A DNA stretch of 64,000 bases from Oidiodendron maius Zn (GCA_000827325.1 KN832873.1:2680245-2744244), one strand, 5' to 3'; counted from the stretch's first letter, positions 34,339 to 46,150 are shown. A program made the numbers and translations. Notes: generated by a model from the sequence alone, not told the origin.

Positions 34339-34894
34339 ATCGACGGTGTCTATTTCATCTCTGTTGACATTGCCTATCACGCCGTCAAAATATATTAGCA
34401 ATACGTGTCGCTTGGAGTGTGTGTGGATATGGAGTTGCGAAGCATTGCTCAATTATTTGCTACATTACAAGAGTACTTTTAGAGCATGTCTTTACAAGTA
34501 GCTCAGTGATACATTTGCTATCAGAGATTTTGGGACGAGCTTTACCCAATTATTGTATGTAGATGAATACACTACCTACTGTCGAACTCATATCTCCACT
34601 TATGTCTGTTATTGTAGATAAATAGGCAAGCAGACTGTAATTGTTTTTATGGCTGCATCTTCAAAAGTACTTTCCGAAGAGAGACTATATCGTTGGACGG
34701 CCTCCACGGCAGTGGCCCCCGGAGGGCCAGCGGAGCGTCAGTCTTCATGCTGCTCTTCATAAGCGTAGGACAAGTTACGATGTGCGATCAACTATGAGGC
34801 ATTTGGGATCTATTTGTCTATCGCTGAGGAGATCTAGTCTATGCCAAACTAAAAATTAAGCTAGGAAAGAAATATAACAGGCAAATACCTAGAA
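34339..34894. other. AT-rich right flank of the accessory region
   Basis: 556 bp with no gene. It contains a 20-nt near-copy (34,661-34,680) of sequence at 32,915-32,934 around the pseudogene's intron acceptor, too short to call a second element copy. The vWA gene ends at 34,895 on the other strand. Confidence 0.4.
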
Positions 34895-36073
34895 CTATCT
34901 TCCTCTGCGATCAAGTCTGCGATTCACAGCACCGAGCAGGCATTTCAGAATGAGCTCGCCAGTCAAACTGATACTGCCTTCGGTGGAAGCCCAGGTCACA
35001 GTATCCACGATGTCTCTAACACCGCCCTCGACAAGCTCGCTCAATCCATCATCGAGCTCCTCAAGCGCCTCTCTCGCGCCCGGCTCGTTGCCTACCTGAA
35101 AGAACTGCACGCCGACCTGATAAGGCGGGGCATCTAGCTTGTCGAGCTTCTTGGCTACAGCCAAGAGCACGGACTCAACATCGTCGGAAGGAACACCGTC
35201 GGTAAGAACGATGAGATTGAGAGGCTTGAAATCTCTGCCTTCGGATAGTTCGCTTTTCAGTTTTGCCATGTAAGGCTTGAGGATGTTTTGCACTCTGACT
35301 CCGGTGGGGGTTCCACCCTGGGGCCGCACACGCTCAAAGATCTGCGTCACTGTCTCAGCTCTCTTAATGCCTCGGTAGCCGTTAGGGGCGACGCCCTCAG
35401 AGGCTGAGCCGGGGTTCTCTGAGATATGGTTTAGGAAGTAGATGTCGATTCCGTCCTGGTCATGCTCGGTGACGATGGGTGCTATGGTGGCTAGAGCTTG
35501 CGAGACTTCTCTCCAGCCGCGGCCGGCCATGGAGCCCGAGTCGTCGATGAGGAGAGTGGTGTTAAAGGTAGTGAGGAATGCATACGGATCTTCTGCGCCG
35601 GCTGCAGACGTTGATGGTGCAGGTGGCGCGGCTGCAGCCGGAGGGGTAGCTGCCCTCGGGGAGTCGAGCTCATAAACCGGGGACGGAGCTGAGTGGTCCA
35701 GGGTTGGGCCTGATACGGCTGTAGGCTCGGCAGTATATGCTGGTGGCGGCTCATTGGAGGGGACTGTGAAGGCGTTCATGCCAGGACGATCTGGACGTCG
35801 GGTTGGGGGAGAGGGACCTGACATGAAGAGTGGGCTTTGTGCCGTTCTTCGTGGGGTCACGGCAACGGGCGATATGGATGATGGAGAGAAGGGCCAGTCA
35901 GCAGTGGGAGAACTGGACGATCTCATCGAGGATGGCGAAGATGGAGTTGGGGTACTGGTGCTGGTGCTGTTGAGCTTCCGTAGAGACCCAAGGAGGGATC
36001 GCCTTGGTCGCAGAGGAGCGGGGTAGTCTTCAGATCGCGGACAGAGGGAATTGATATAGAGGTGATGAGACAT
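34895..36073 (-). CDS. von Willebrand factor A domain protein
   Basis: A single 392-codon exon. An N-terminal basic and Ser/Pro/Thr-rich region (~1-165) includes EPPPAYTA, a PPxY motif that could bind WW-domain (Rsp5-type) ubiquitin ligases. The vWA domain spans ~170-365: NTTLLIDDSGSMAGRGW is a clear MIDAS motif (DxSxS), followed by GGTPTG and NLIVLTDGVPSDD, the second and third metal-site elements. No signal peptide, so it is intracellular. Related fungal proteins are uncharacterised. A role as a metal-dependent protein-interaction adaptor is inference. Confidence 0.88.
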   Translation of the reverse strand: MSHHLYINSLCPRSEDYPAPLRPRRSLLGSLRKLNSTSTSTPTPSSPSSMRSSSSPTADWPFSPSSISPVAVTPRRTAQSPLFMSGPSPPTRRPDRPGMNAFTVPSNEPPPAYTAEPTAVSGPTLDHSAPSPVYELDSPRAATPPAAAAPPAPSTSAAGAEDPYAFLTTFNTTLLIDDSGSMAGRGWREVSQALATIAPIVTEHDQDGIDIYFLNHISENPGSASEGVAPNGYRGIKRAETVTQIFERVRPQGGTPTGVRVQNILKPYMAKLKSELSEGRDFKPLNLIVLTDGVPSDDVESVLLAVAKKLDKLDAPPYQVGVQFFQVGNEPGAREALEELDDGLSELVEGGVRDIVDTVTWASTEGSISLTGELILKCLLGAVNRRLDRRGR

Positions 36074-36888
36074 GGCTGAGAGATTTTCAAGAGTGTATAT
36101 GATCCCCTGCTTTGTATGAGAGAAATAGGCTGATGATGATGCGTCTGAGGAAGGAACATTCTCTCATTGCCCACCTTGATCGTGTCCTTTATACCTCATG
36201 ATAGTTTGCCTTCCATGGCCCCTCGCCCCCACACTCGTGGTTCTGAGGACGGCCCTACAATCTGCCTATGTCTATGTCCTCATCCGCAGCAGGCTTGTGG
36301 TTATCCGACATCCTACTTGGAGTCTGGGATCCTCAAGTCATGCTGTCGGCTTTGGGGCTTATGATAACACAGCCCAGCCTTCTACGATAAAACATTGCGG
36401 CCTAGCTGGCTGCGCCACAATCAAGGCCACCACAACTTTCGGCCGCCACCACCGCCACAACCGAAGTCATTGGACGAAAAACGAAGATGCGGACTTTCGT
36501 CCTCCTGACTGGTTACCAACATCTGACTCGACCCGCGCGGCTGTGATACGACTAGGTGACATCCCCTCAAGACGCAGCCCCCTTGGGACCCGATCTACTG
36601 GGCCACGTTCTAAGTTCCCCAGATCTGCCCAGTCTGCCTGGCCGCCTAGTGCATATAGTGCCTGTATTAAACCGCGAGTGGATTTGAGCCGGCTCTCATC
36701 ACGTTCTAGCTGTGGGCTTGGTTACACGGGGCACAGACGCCCTGCAGGAACGGCAGTGGGATGAGCACTTTATTTTATGTACCGCTCATGGTGCTATCAA
36801 CATATACAGCGAAGCCTGACATGTACGCGGGGGCCAGCCTTGACATCGCATCTGCCCTCCTGTCAGACCAGTCCTTCTCCAACCGGGC
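36074..36888. other. intergenic, no gene recognised
   Basis: 815 bp upstream of the vWA gene and downstream of the GH12 gene. An open frame of 188 codons (36198-36764, +) has a composition typical of non-coding sequence and no motif. Confidence 0.45.
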
Positions 36889-37723
36889 TTAGTTCACCAC
36901 GGTGTTATAGGCTGACACGGTGAGGACGGCGTTGGATCCTGCCAGAGTTAGTGACTCCTGGTGTCAGAGGCTCACAACATACCTGTGAAGGGTTCCGTGC
37001 CGGCGCCAATACTCAGGAGGTACTGGCTGGAGGGGAATCCATCGCTGCTCTCCAAATACTTGAAGAAATCTAGCAGATTTCCTGAAAAGCTCGTCACTTG
37101 GCTCGATGCCACGAAACTATACACCTTCGTGGAGCCATTCATCCCGGAGAACAGCTTCCAGCTCACGCCGTCGATGGTAGGCGTGGCAATTGGCGAACCG
37201 GTGCTGGAGATGGGGCCCGCGCCTCCAAGTGCCGTGAGCCAGATCATTATTTCATACTCGTTGGAGCCGCTCGCGGATGAGGATGTGAACATGTCGTAGG
37301 CGACGTCTGCGACGATGTTGGAGCCGGAGTAACTGCATGCAATTAGATTTTACTTCGCAGTAGAAGAGGGTAGCCTTACCTCCAGTGCCAAGTTGTAGGG
37401 ATACTGCCAATTGCTGAGATCTGTTTGACGGATGCGCTCACTACGGCATTGGCAAACGATTTGACGGAGGAGGATCCTCCTGCCCAAGTCCAAGACGTAG
37501 ACCAGCTCAATGTCCCACTTGTATCCGAATTAACCGTGGTGCATTGAGAGCCAGAGGTGGCCGCGGACTCGCCCCAGAGATCTTGGTACACTGTGTAAGT
37601 GCCAGTTACCACACTATCCCATTGCCCACAAATGGTTGTGGCTCTCTTCTCGAGAGTCGGAGTGGGCGCGGCAAGGGCAAGGGTTGCCAGAGGCAGTGCA
37701 AAGAGAGACTGCTGGAATTTCAT
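36889..37723 (-). CDS. secreted GH12 endoglucanase / xyloglucanase
   Basis: Extracellular retaining glycoside hydrolase family 12 enzyme cleaving beta-1,4-glucan or xyloglucan. Exons 37723-37380, 37332-36983 and 36938-36889 give 247 residues, the usual GH12 length. The signal peptide is [18 protein letters not shown], followed by a pro-segment ending at the Kex2-type site EKR (~residue 27). The core begins [10 protein letters not shown]. The nucleophile is the Glu in NEYEIMIWL and the acid/base Glu lies in GAGTEPFTG, at the last intron. Ends SAYNTVVN. Xyloglucan versus cellulose preference cannot be read by eye. Such genes are usually induced on plant polysaccharide and repressed by glucose. 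Confidence 0.93.
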
Positions 37724-39057
37724 GATGATTGAATATCACTTGATACGTATTTTCGCAATATATAGTGCGGCTTAAGGACAGCGAAAAGACACTCTGAGGT
37801 GATATACTTATACTCCAACTGATGTATTACCCCAGACGTGGCATAAGTACGGAGAAACCTTAACCCCGCACTGTTTTCGGCTATTTCGTGAGGATAGAAA
37901 TCTTCCATGAACCTTCTTGACCCAAGAGAATTAAATCAGATCCAGGCTGAATTGACGAAGATCCCTCAGATCTGCCGGTTTCATGTCGCAATTCCCGCCA
38001 ATCACAACCTTAAATGCGCCACAAAAACGAATCACAGACAAAAGAGTGACTGCACGATATTGAGACGATCTCCGCGCATTTATTCCGTCTCCAAAGTGAC
38101 GCTGTCGATCTTCTCTATATTTCTACGCGTGGTTGCCGTCTGGTGATGAGAAATGTGCAGCCGCGTGCTTTCTGGTGATGCATAGGCATTGACATTTGAG
38201 GAGAAATCTGGAATAAAAGCAAGAAAGAGACGAAAATCACTTTTGTACAACAAAGTAAAGATTTTATATAGCAAACAGAGGAAAGCTTCTTGTGGAGATG
38301 TATCAGAAACCCCGGGCAAGGTGGGTAACAATTGCTCAATGCTACGACAAAAGGGCTGCAGGGAGCTTGAAAACAGCATACATGAAGGTCTGGGAGAAGT
38401 CAACATGGATGCTTAATGCCCAAGAGTCCCGCATCCTGAGGGATGGTAGCTGTAGCGTGCTGTAGATATGCCATATAGCGGACTACAGAGCTGGTCTGGA
38501 GAGTCTCGACTTCGTAGAGGAATGGCTGAAAGTGCCATTCTCAGCCTGATACTTGCAGGCACTACCGAGACAGGCCGGGGGTATTACGGGTGTAATACCA
38601 CGGTTAATAGGTAAATAAACGCGTTCTCAAGATCCTGCTGTCGGGAGGCTTCATTCAGCTTTAACAAACATGGACAGACATCACGTGGTTTACGATTCAA
38701 CAAGTGCATGACTAAGCGAAGTCTATCTGGCGCCCCACGGGTGAACCTTGACCAACGTCTGACCGTGTCGTTCATTGCTGGTTCTCCGCCATCTTCATCC
38801 AAAGCGCATCTTCATACCTTCATTTCGCATCAGAGACACGCTTTCGACAGCGACAGGTGCCTTGGACCACAAGCGCCCAGCGCCCGGGGCACCCTCATCC
38901 TTGCTCCGATCAGATTGGCTGCCTTGTGTAACGCATCATATACTTTTCAGTCGCATTAAATGGACAGACCAGATCGAAGTCAGCGATAACGTTGGAACCA
39001 TTAGCTTTTCTCGCGCGTGCATGAGAGCGCTGGCCGGCGCTGAGTAGAGCTCGAAAT
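37724..39057. other. divergent promoter region GH12 / spt20
   Basis: 1.3 kb with no supported gene; only short open frames on both strands. It should hold the regulated promoter of the GH12 gene (right of 37,723) and the spt20 promoter (left of 39,058). Confidence 0.45.
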
Positions 39058-42008
39058 ATGGCTCCCTCGGCGACGGCGGCCAAAACCGTCCCCGGCAAAG
39101 TTAAACGCCCTATACCACCAGGAATCCAGACGAACGGCATCAATGCCTCGTCTTCCTCCCCATCACCATCTATGTCGGCGAGTAGACTCTCCTCAGGCGC
39201 AAAACACCCTCCGAATTCTGCCACCGGAAGTGCGATACCAACCAGCGCTTCGGGGGCGAGATCTGCCAACCGGACGAGGCGCGACACCCCGGCGCAGTTA
39301 CTTGGTCGAGGCCAAAGAAACAGCAGTGTTGGTCTAAGATCCGGTAGTGTTGTTGGGGAACTGACTATCCCGCAAGTGGCCGAGCCTCAGCCATACAGTA
39401 TGTAGCAGATTTGACCGACCGGGTACCAGTATACTAACTATCGCCAGTCAAAACAGATGAATATATTCTCAGGAGATATAGGGGCAATCCCCCATCATTG
39501 ATCGTCCACTTGCACACAACACATTTTCGTTTCGATCAGCAGGAGGGCAGCTTCTCATACAAGTCGCCTATGCGAGTTTTAATCGAACACCTGAGACTGC
39601 GCACTATACCACACGATCTGATGGAATTTTTCTCGGTATCAAACGTCCCATTCTATGAAGGGTGCATGATTGTGCAGGTGTATGATCACAAATCTACGGC
39701 CCCGTTGAAGGACTCGAATCGAGCAAAAACTGGACCAGGAAAGACCGTCCCTTTTTCTGTGCACAACTACAACCAACACCTTACCCCATCCCCGTATGTA
39801 CCATTCCCTATGGAGAGCCTCCAGAACGGAAATAGCAATGCCGAGTCAGACAAGTCAAAAGATTCCGAGCAAAAGGACAAGGAGAACATGCCTGCGCCAG
39901 CCGTACCAGGCGATGTGCAACAAGGCAAGTCAGAAGCTCTAGCCAAAAAACCAAAAGTTTCGACGATTGTCCTGCACCCTACTTCTATCAGCAACCATGC
40001 CGACTTGACCACCAAAGCAGCTGATTCTCGCTCTGGTAACGCCGATAGTAAAACGGAGACTCGTCAGGAGATGAACGGACCGTTGTCCGCGACAGTTCCA
40101 CCCACTCCCAGCACGGCTGTCCCTCCAACGCCACAAGCAAGCATGGCCCCACCGGCGAAAAGGCAAAAGAAGATGAAACTCGAACTTGATAGCAGCAATA
40201 TCCATGCGCTGGAAGCACAAATAACTCTAGCTACCACGGCACCTCTCATCTTGGATACTGTAAGCGATGCGGCGGAAGCCGCTGCACTCCTGGACTCCCT
40301 TGCCCATCCCATGCACTCTGAGAAGCCTCCGTCGCCGAAGACTCGGAAGCGGACAGTCGCAGAGATGGCTGCCGACGAGGCACTGGCAATTGCACAAGAA
40401 CGATACATGCTTTGCTTTGATGAGAGACTTTCCTCTAGTACGGCAGGCGCTCAAGGCGGCGCTAACCAGGCCGATGGTGACGGCCAAGCTGGTGGAGCTG
40501 CCTTTGAGCCGAGATTTGAACGGTTCAAGACTCTTGAAAATATCAAGATCCAACTAGAAGAGAACAAGAAGGCGGAGAAGGCTCGACAGGCAGAGGTAGA
40601 GAGGAAGAATCTGCAAGATCGTGAGAGGGAGCGTCTCAGAATAGAGTCCGAGAAGGCAAATCAAGAAAAGTTGCGACAACAGGCTATGCAGCAGGAGGCA
40701 ACTCGGCGACAACAAGAAGCCCACCGGCGCGCAATGTCGGCTTCTCAACAATCGCAACAAAACTTACAAGGGGTCCCCGCTCAGGTTCAAGGTCAGCATG
40801 GCCATCCCCAGCCAAACAATATTATGGCGAACGGGATGCCTGGCCAGCCTCAGCGATTCCATCAGCAACAAGTATCTCAAGCCCAGTTATCATCTCCAAT
40901 TGTTCGAAATGGCACTCCACAGAATCACATGTCACCCACCGTCAACAATATGGGCAATATCCCAATGCAGCATTCGACGTCAAGCATGGGTGGAAGTCCT
41001 CCACGGCCTGGATCTGCCGTTCACATTAATCACCCCCAGATGGGAGGTCCTACATCGCACAATATGACCGCCCAGAGGAGCCAACAAAGTCATGCTGGCA
41101 CACCGCGTATGCCGAATGCTACGCCGAATGTTCAGTCCACTCCACTCAGTAGGCAGATGAGCCAAACGCCAAGGATGAGCCAAGCTAGCCCTATCCCAGG
41201 AGTTATGGGACAAGTTCCTCACATGCAACCTATCATTGGCCCTAATGGCCAGCCGATAAATCTCAGTCCTGCCCAACAACAGCAGTTTCAGCAACAACAG
41301 CAACAACAGCAACAACAGCAGCAAGCCCTGTTCCAACAGCGAATGCGTCAACAAGCAGCTGCTGCCCAGAATATGGCTATCAACGGTCAACCAATGAATC
41401 AGCAGCAACAGATGTTGCACGCTCTGCGGGCGCAACAGGCCAGTCAAATGAACAGCCAGATGGCCCAGAACTACACTGCACAGATGGCTGCAATGCAGCG
41501 CGCGGGAGGAGGGATGCCAAACATGAACTTCGCCAACAATCCTGCCGCTATGCAGAACATGCAACAAATGCAACAACTTCAGCAGATGCAGCAATTGCAA
41601 CAAATGCAGTTCCAAGCTCAGGCTCAAGCTCAAGCTCAGGCCCAGGCCCAGGCCCAAGCCCAAGCCCAAGCCCAAGCACAAGCCCAAGCCCAGGCCCAAG
41701 CCCAGGCGCAACAGCACCCGCAACAGGCAAACCAACAAGCGCAACAGCAAATAATGATGCGTAAGGCAATCAGTGGTCGGGCACACCAAATTTATCAGCA
41801 GCAGATACCCCAATTCCAGGCTCAATACCCTGGTGGAATACCCGAAGATGTCCTGACAAACTTGAGACGTCAGTGCAACCAAACTGCAACGGTGCAGATA
41901 ACTCAGCAGATGAATGCGCAGAGGATGCAGCAAATGATGGCTGCCCAACATGGTGGCATGCAGCCAAATGGAATGCAAAACGGAATGCCAATGCAAAGAC
42001 CGCAATGA
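39058..42008 (+). CDS. SPT20: SAGA complex subunit Spt20
   Basis: Structural subunit of the SAGA coactivator complex, needed for complex integrity and TBP recruitment. Exons 39058-39397 and 39448-42008 give 966 residues. The conserved Spt20 domain is at ~113-205 (YILRRYRGNPPSLIVHLH ... FSYKSPMRVLIEHLRL ... GCMIVQVYDHK), directly after the intron. The remainder is low-complexity: a KKMKLELD basic patch (~365), a charged coiled-coil-like segment (~485-560, QLEENKKAEKARQAEVERKN), then Gln/Met/Asn/Pro-rich sequence. That part includes a poly-Gln run and sixteen consecutive Gln-Ala pairs, typical activation-type sequence. A run of Gln-Ala hexanucleotides may vary in length between strains. Confidence 0.93.
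41274..41324 (+). repeat. poly-Gln (CAA/CAG) tract in spt20
   Basis: Seventeen codons, all Gln except one Phe (TTT), in mixed CAA/CAG usage. Confidence 0.9.
41613..41708 (+). repeat. hexanucleotide repeat encoding (Gln-Ala)16 in spt20
   Basis: Sixteen uninterrupted CARGCN hexamers (96 bp). The repeat is in frame, so unit gains or losses would keep the gene open. Confidence 0.92.
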
Positions 42009-42368
42009 GAGTAATCTAATACGATGGCGTTGGAAAGGTATATTGAACATTGGATGATGAATTGGTCTTGGTATTCGGCGAATGACGGCGTTCTGTGCAT
42101 TGGCGGCGAGGCGTGGGAATAGCTGCCCCGGAAGGCTCTAGGAGCGCTACGCTATATGCCCTGACGACGGTGGAAATGGCGCCTGGTCCAGTATTATTTC
42201 ACGAGAGGGATAAATTTTGGTTGAGGTGTTGTACATTCAGAAGTGGAGTCTATTTACAAGAAAACGATGTCTACTTCCACAAAACCTGTGATTTTAACTT
42301 CATATCTCAATACAATGATGACGCCAAATGCAGACCATTATGTTTATACACAGACCCAAAAGCAAACC
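42009..42368. other. convergent 3' flanks of spt20 and emi1
   Basis: 360 bp between two convergent genes. Nothing recognised. Confidence 0.5.
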
Positions 42369-43046
42369 TCACGAATTCGCCTCGGATTGGAGCTTGGACG
42401 TCCTCTCCCTCTCCCTCCGCTTCCAGTCCTCATCGCTCCCCTTCAGCTCCGGAAAAGGGGCATTGAACGCCTCTCCCCACTCGATCTTCTTATCCCTACT
42501 CTTCCACACATCCTCACTGCTCTTCCCAATCTCGTCTCTGGCATACTTCCTCCCCTCCTTCTCCCTATATCGCGCCCTTATCAGCTCCTGCTTCTCCTTG
42601 TCCCCGTAACTCCTCGTGCGCATGCAGAACCAGAAGTCGCTCCAGTTCTCCGAACACGATCCCACCGTCCCGTAGCGATAGAGATTGTTAAATTGCCCGC
42701 CTAGGGAGTTGCAGTAGAAAGCGGCATCGAAGGCCACCCTGCAGCTCATGGTGGTGGGAAGGAGTTGCTCTGATAGAGGTTCCTTGCTGACGGTTGAGTG
42801 GGCGGCATCGAGAGGGGGTGGTTGCCTGGGCACGCGGTTGTACTTTGTACTGCTCGGTCTGGTATCGGCTTCGATTTCTTGCAGGAAGGATTGTAGCTCC
42901 TTCTCTGCGAGCTCTTCCTGAGATAAGGGTTTTGAGGAGGGCGATTGTTGCGATATGGGTGGGGGTTGTGACTTTGGTTGGGGAGATGTGATGGTATTTT
43001 CTTGTGATGTAGACGGCGTAGCCGCTGCAGACCAGAGCCAGCCCAT
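42369..43046 (-). CDS. EMI1: Emi1-like twin CX9C protein (DUF3128)
   Basis: Single exon, 225 residues. Yeast EMI1 was found as a gene needed for early meiotic induction. Family members are small proteins with a DUF3128 core. Here the core begins TTMSCRVAFDAAFYC, with Cys102 and Cys112 nine residues apart, and continues GSCSENWSDFWFC with Cys131 and Cys141, again nine apart. This is a twin CX9C arrangement, which in mitochondrial intermembrane-space proteins forms two disulfides through Mia40; that location is inferred. The N-terminal ~95 residues are Pro/Gln/Ser-rich with a short helix (QEELAEKELQSFLQEIE). The C-terminus is charged. It is divergent from YME2 with 269 bp between the start codons. 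Confidence 0.87.
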   Translation of the reverse strand: MGWLWSAAATPSTSQENTITSPQPKSQPPPISQQSPSSKPLSQEELAEKELQSFLQEIEADTRPSSTKYNRVPRQPPPLDAAHSTVSKEPLSEQLLPTTMSCRVAFDAAFYCNSLGGQFNNLYRYGTVGSCSENWSDFWFCMRTRSYGDKEKQELIRARYREKEGRKYARDEIGKSSEDVWKSRDKKIEWGEAFNAPFPELKGSDEDWKRRERERTSKLQSEANS

Positions 43047-43315
43047 TGTGAATGTATATGAACTTCCGTAGGCGTAGGAACAAGGCTGAATGGAATTTAG
43101 AGATGTTCCGCTCGATTTTGAAGCAGGGGTATTTGAGGCACGTGATTGGTGCGAGGCTCTGCGTTGGAAACTCTCACTGACGTTATAACCTCAACTCGGT
43201 TTATTTCCTGGTTCATTGTTCGCAGTTCTTACAAGGCCTGGGATTTCTATGCAACTCCAGGCCTCCGCATATGAGCAGCATGAATTAGCGACTCTAGATT
43301 GTAATTTTAGCCATT

Positions 43316-46081
43316 ATGCAGACCACCAGGCGCGTCGTGTTTAATCCCACGAGCCTGCCAGGCTTAAGGGCGGCGAGAATCCAGAGTCGGGATTTATATA
43401 GTACTGGAATCAGTGCAAGAGCAGTACCTCGACCTTTTAAGTTCAGTGGTCCTGGAAGATGGATGGGCGTGAGAAGGTATAAGCTTCTTCGACGGTGATG
43501 GAAGGAATGTCCCCCTTTACTAATGCCACTTAGATCAAGCTCGCAAGCCGGGGAGAATAAATCCGGCCATATATCTGCAAGTGCCAATGAAGGAATTCTC
43601 TTCTTTGATAGTGAGTAAATGAACTGTTGTATTTATGACTACAAACTAATGAAAGGTCAGATCTATTTCCTTTGAAGTTAAATTGGCTCCTTCGTCTGCC
43701 ATGGCAGGCCGACAGAGCCCTGCCAGATATATTATGGCGATTCAACCACCGAACACTCCCGGTATACGACCCCCTTACCTTTATCCAACGTGCCATACCT
43801 TCCAGTGTTCCCATCAAAGTGACAGAAATACTACCGAGGCTGAAAGATGGGTAAGCTCCTTTTATGGCTGAGATATACCAATACTTATGTTAATTAGAGG
43901 AGCTTTTGTTAAATTTTCTCACCCCGATGGCATGTCGGCAAAAGAAATAGAAGGCATGTGTAGCCTGAGTTCTAGCATGGCAACACTAACGAAGCAATAG
44001 GCCTCATTTCCCGCTATCTGGAAGAAAACCCAATGAAGCCATGGTTTAGCCCATTTCGGCGAATCAGAACCAATTTAGTTGTTGGTAAGCCCTGGCTAGA
44101 GGACTTGCATCGATTTCCGAGCTCTCAAATTAAGGTTGAATTCGTGCCTACAAGCCCTGGTCTTGAAGCTGCCGAGTTATCCCAGGAGACCCTTTATTCC
44201 TTATTTCGAAAGTATGGCAAGCTTGCAGAGATATCGTCTCAACCGTCGGATTCGAAAGTATTGCCCAAGTTCGCAGTTGTTGATTTTGCACGCATGCGAC
44301 ACGCGATCATGGCGAGAAACTGCTTGCATGGGCTAAAAATATCAGAAGAAGCAGGCGGCGGCAAAACAGGAACAGTCCTCCGCCTTTCATATGCACCCAA
44401 AATGAAAGCGCACTGGATCAGGGACTGGATTGTTGGCCATCCTAGAGTTGTCATTCCAATTGTTGCGGCTCTCATCGCCACTTTCACTGTTGCGGTTTTC
44501 GACCCTATTCGGACCTTCTTCATCAAGGCGCGTATAGAACATTCGTTAAGTTTTAAGGACAGCAAAATTTACAAGTGGTTCAAAAACCAGGCAACGAATG
44601 TTCTTGCCTTCCGCAGCAAATCGGAGGAAGTCAGCCTCTCTGCAATTTGGGATGATAGGAAATCTGTCATTGATCAAATACAGACCTGGCTGATAGAGAC
44701 GGCCGACACTTTCATCATCGTGCAGGGGCCGCGGGGGTCAGGAAAGAAGGAGTTGATTTTTGATCAGACATTGATGGGTCGACCAAATACACTACTTATC
44801 GACTGCAAGCCAATCCAGGAAGCAAGAGGCGATGCCGCTACCATTAAGGCCGCTGCAGTCGCCGTCGGCTACTATCCTGTGTTCTCCTGGATGAACTCCA
44901 TTTCTAGCCTCGTTGACTTGGCTGCACAGGGTACGTTTGGCGTGAAGTCTGGCTTCTCAGAAACGCTCGACACACAACTGGCCAAGATCTGGCAAAACAC
45001 GTCGACTGCTCTAAATAAGATTGCACTCCAGTATCGCAAGAAAGACGACAAGGATGCAAACCTCACCGATGATGATTGGCTCGAAGCGCATCCCGAATGT
45101 CGACCGGTCGTCGTCATAGACAACTTCCTGCACAAGAACGAAGAGAGCAGTATCGTATACGATAAGATAGCAGAGTGGGCAGCTAGTCTAACAACATCGA
45201 ACGTTGCCCATGTGATATTCCTTACGACTGATATTTCCTACTCAAAGTCACTGAGCAAAGCTTTACCCGATAGAGTTTTCCGACAGATATCTCTGGGAGA
45301 TATCTCGCCTCAGGTTGCTAGGAAGTTTGTCATTAGCCACTTGGATGCAGATGATAATGCGCCCTCTTCGGGCAATGAGAACCATCTGACGCCCAGCCAA
45401 CGCCGCAAAGATCTGGCCGAGCTTGATCAATGCATAGCGGTCCTCGGAGGACGACTGACCGATCTCGAGTTCTTCGCGCGACGACTCAAGACTGGCCAGA
45501 CGCCGAAGCGTGCCGTTGCCGAGATCATTGAGCAGAGCGCATCCGAAATCCTCAAGATGTACCTGCTCACTATCGACAAGTCAGGTCTCAAGTGGTCTAC
45601 TGAGCAAGCATGGTTCTTGATCAAGGCCCTTGCCTCTCAAGAGTCTCTTCGGTACAGCGAGGTGCTTCTATCTCAAACATTTGCATCCTCGCTAACGCCG
45701 ACGGCTTCGAACGGGGAGGCCGTCCTGGAGGCGCTGTCCGCTGCTGAACTCATTAGTATCAAGACCAGCAAAGGCCGGCCTACCGCCATTAAGGCCGGGA
45801 AGCCAGTATACCAAGCTGCGTTCGAAAAGCTAACGGAAGACCGGGTGCTGAAGAGCAGGCTTGAGTTGGCGCAGCTCACTGAACTCACGAAGATCGAGAC
45901 CAAGAGCATAGACAAGTACGAGGCGGAGCTGAACATGCTTGGCAGTCTGCCAAACCAACCCCGGGAGGTTGGGCCGCGAGTGCGGTATCTATTGGGGAAG
46001 CTGGCGGCCAGCCAGCAGAAGGTTGAGGCGTGGGAGAAGGAGATGGGAGTGCTGAAGAAAATCCTGTCGACAGAGGAGTAA
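43316..46081 (+). CDS. YME2: mitochondrial inner-membrane protein Yme2/Rna12
   Basis: Integral inner-membrane protein affecting mtDNA escape, nucleoid structure and rRNA processing. Exons 43316-43476, 43534-43610, 43661-43850, 43898-43953 and 44001-46081 give 854 residues (yeast protein 850). A basic presequence-like N-terminus (MQTTRRVVFNPTSL) leads to the family motifs NEGILFFDNLFPLKLNW and EENPMKPWFSPFR. An RRM-like region follows (~200-280, LPKFAVVDFARMRHAI). One membrane segment is at ~305-325 (VVIPIVAALIATFTVAVF). The P-loop ATPase-like domain comes next (IIVQGPRGSGKKELI) with PVVVIDNF as the Walker B-like strand. The fourth intron appears to start with GC (GAAG|GCATGT) rather than GT. 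The last codons and stop lie inside a 63-bp tandem duplication. Confidence 0.92.
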
Positions 46082-46150
46082 ATAAAGGAGGCGTGGGAGA
46101 AAGAGATGGGAGTGCTGAAGAAAATCCTGTCGACAGAGAAGTAAATAAGG
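46025..46150 (+). repeat. 63-bp tandem duplication spanning the YME2 stop codon
   Basis: Copy 1 (46025-46087) encodes the final residues (EAWEKEMGVLKKILSTEE) and the stop; copy 2 (46088-46150) repeats it almost identically downstream. The unit length is a multiple of three. The stop in copy 1 ends the protein, so copy 2 is 3' UTR. Confidence 0.92.

Noticed and set aside
34661-34680. 20-nt near-copy of 32915-32934
   Set aside because: One mismatch over 20 nt centred on the palindrome aaagtacttt; similarity does not extend, so chance is likely.
36198-36764. 188-codon open frame between the vWA and GH12 genes
   Set aside because: Random-looking composition and no motif.
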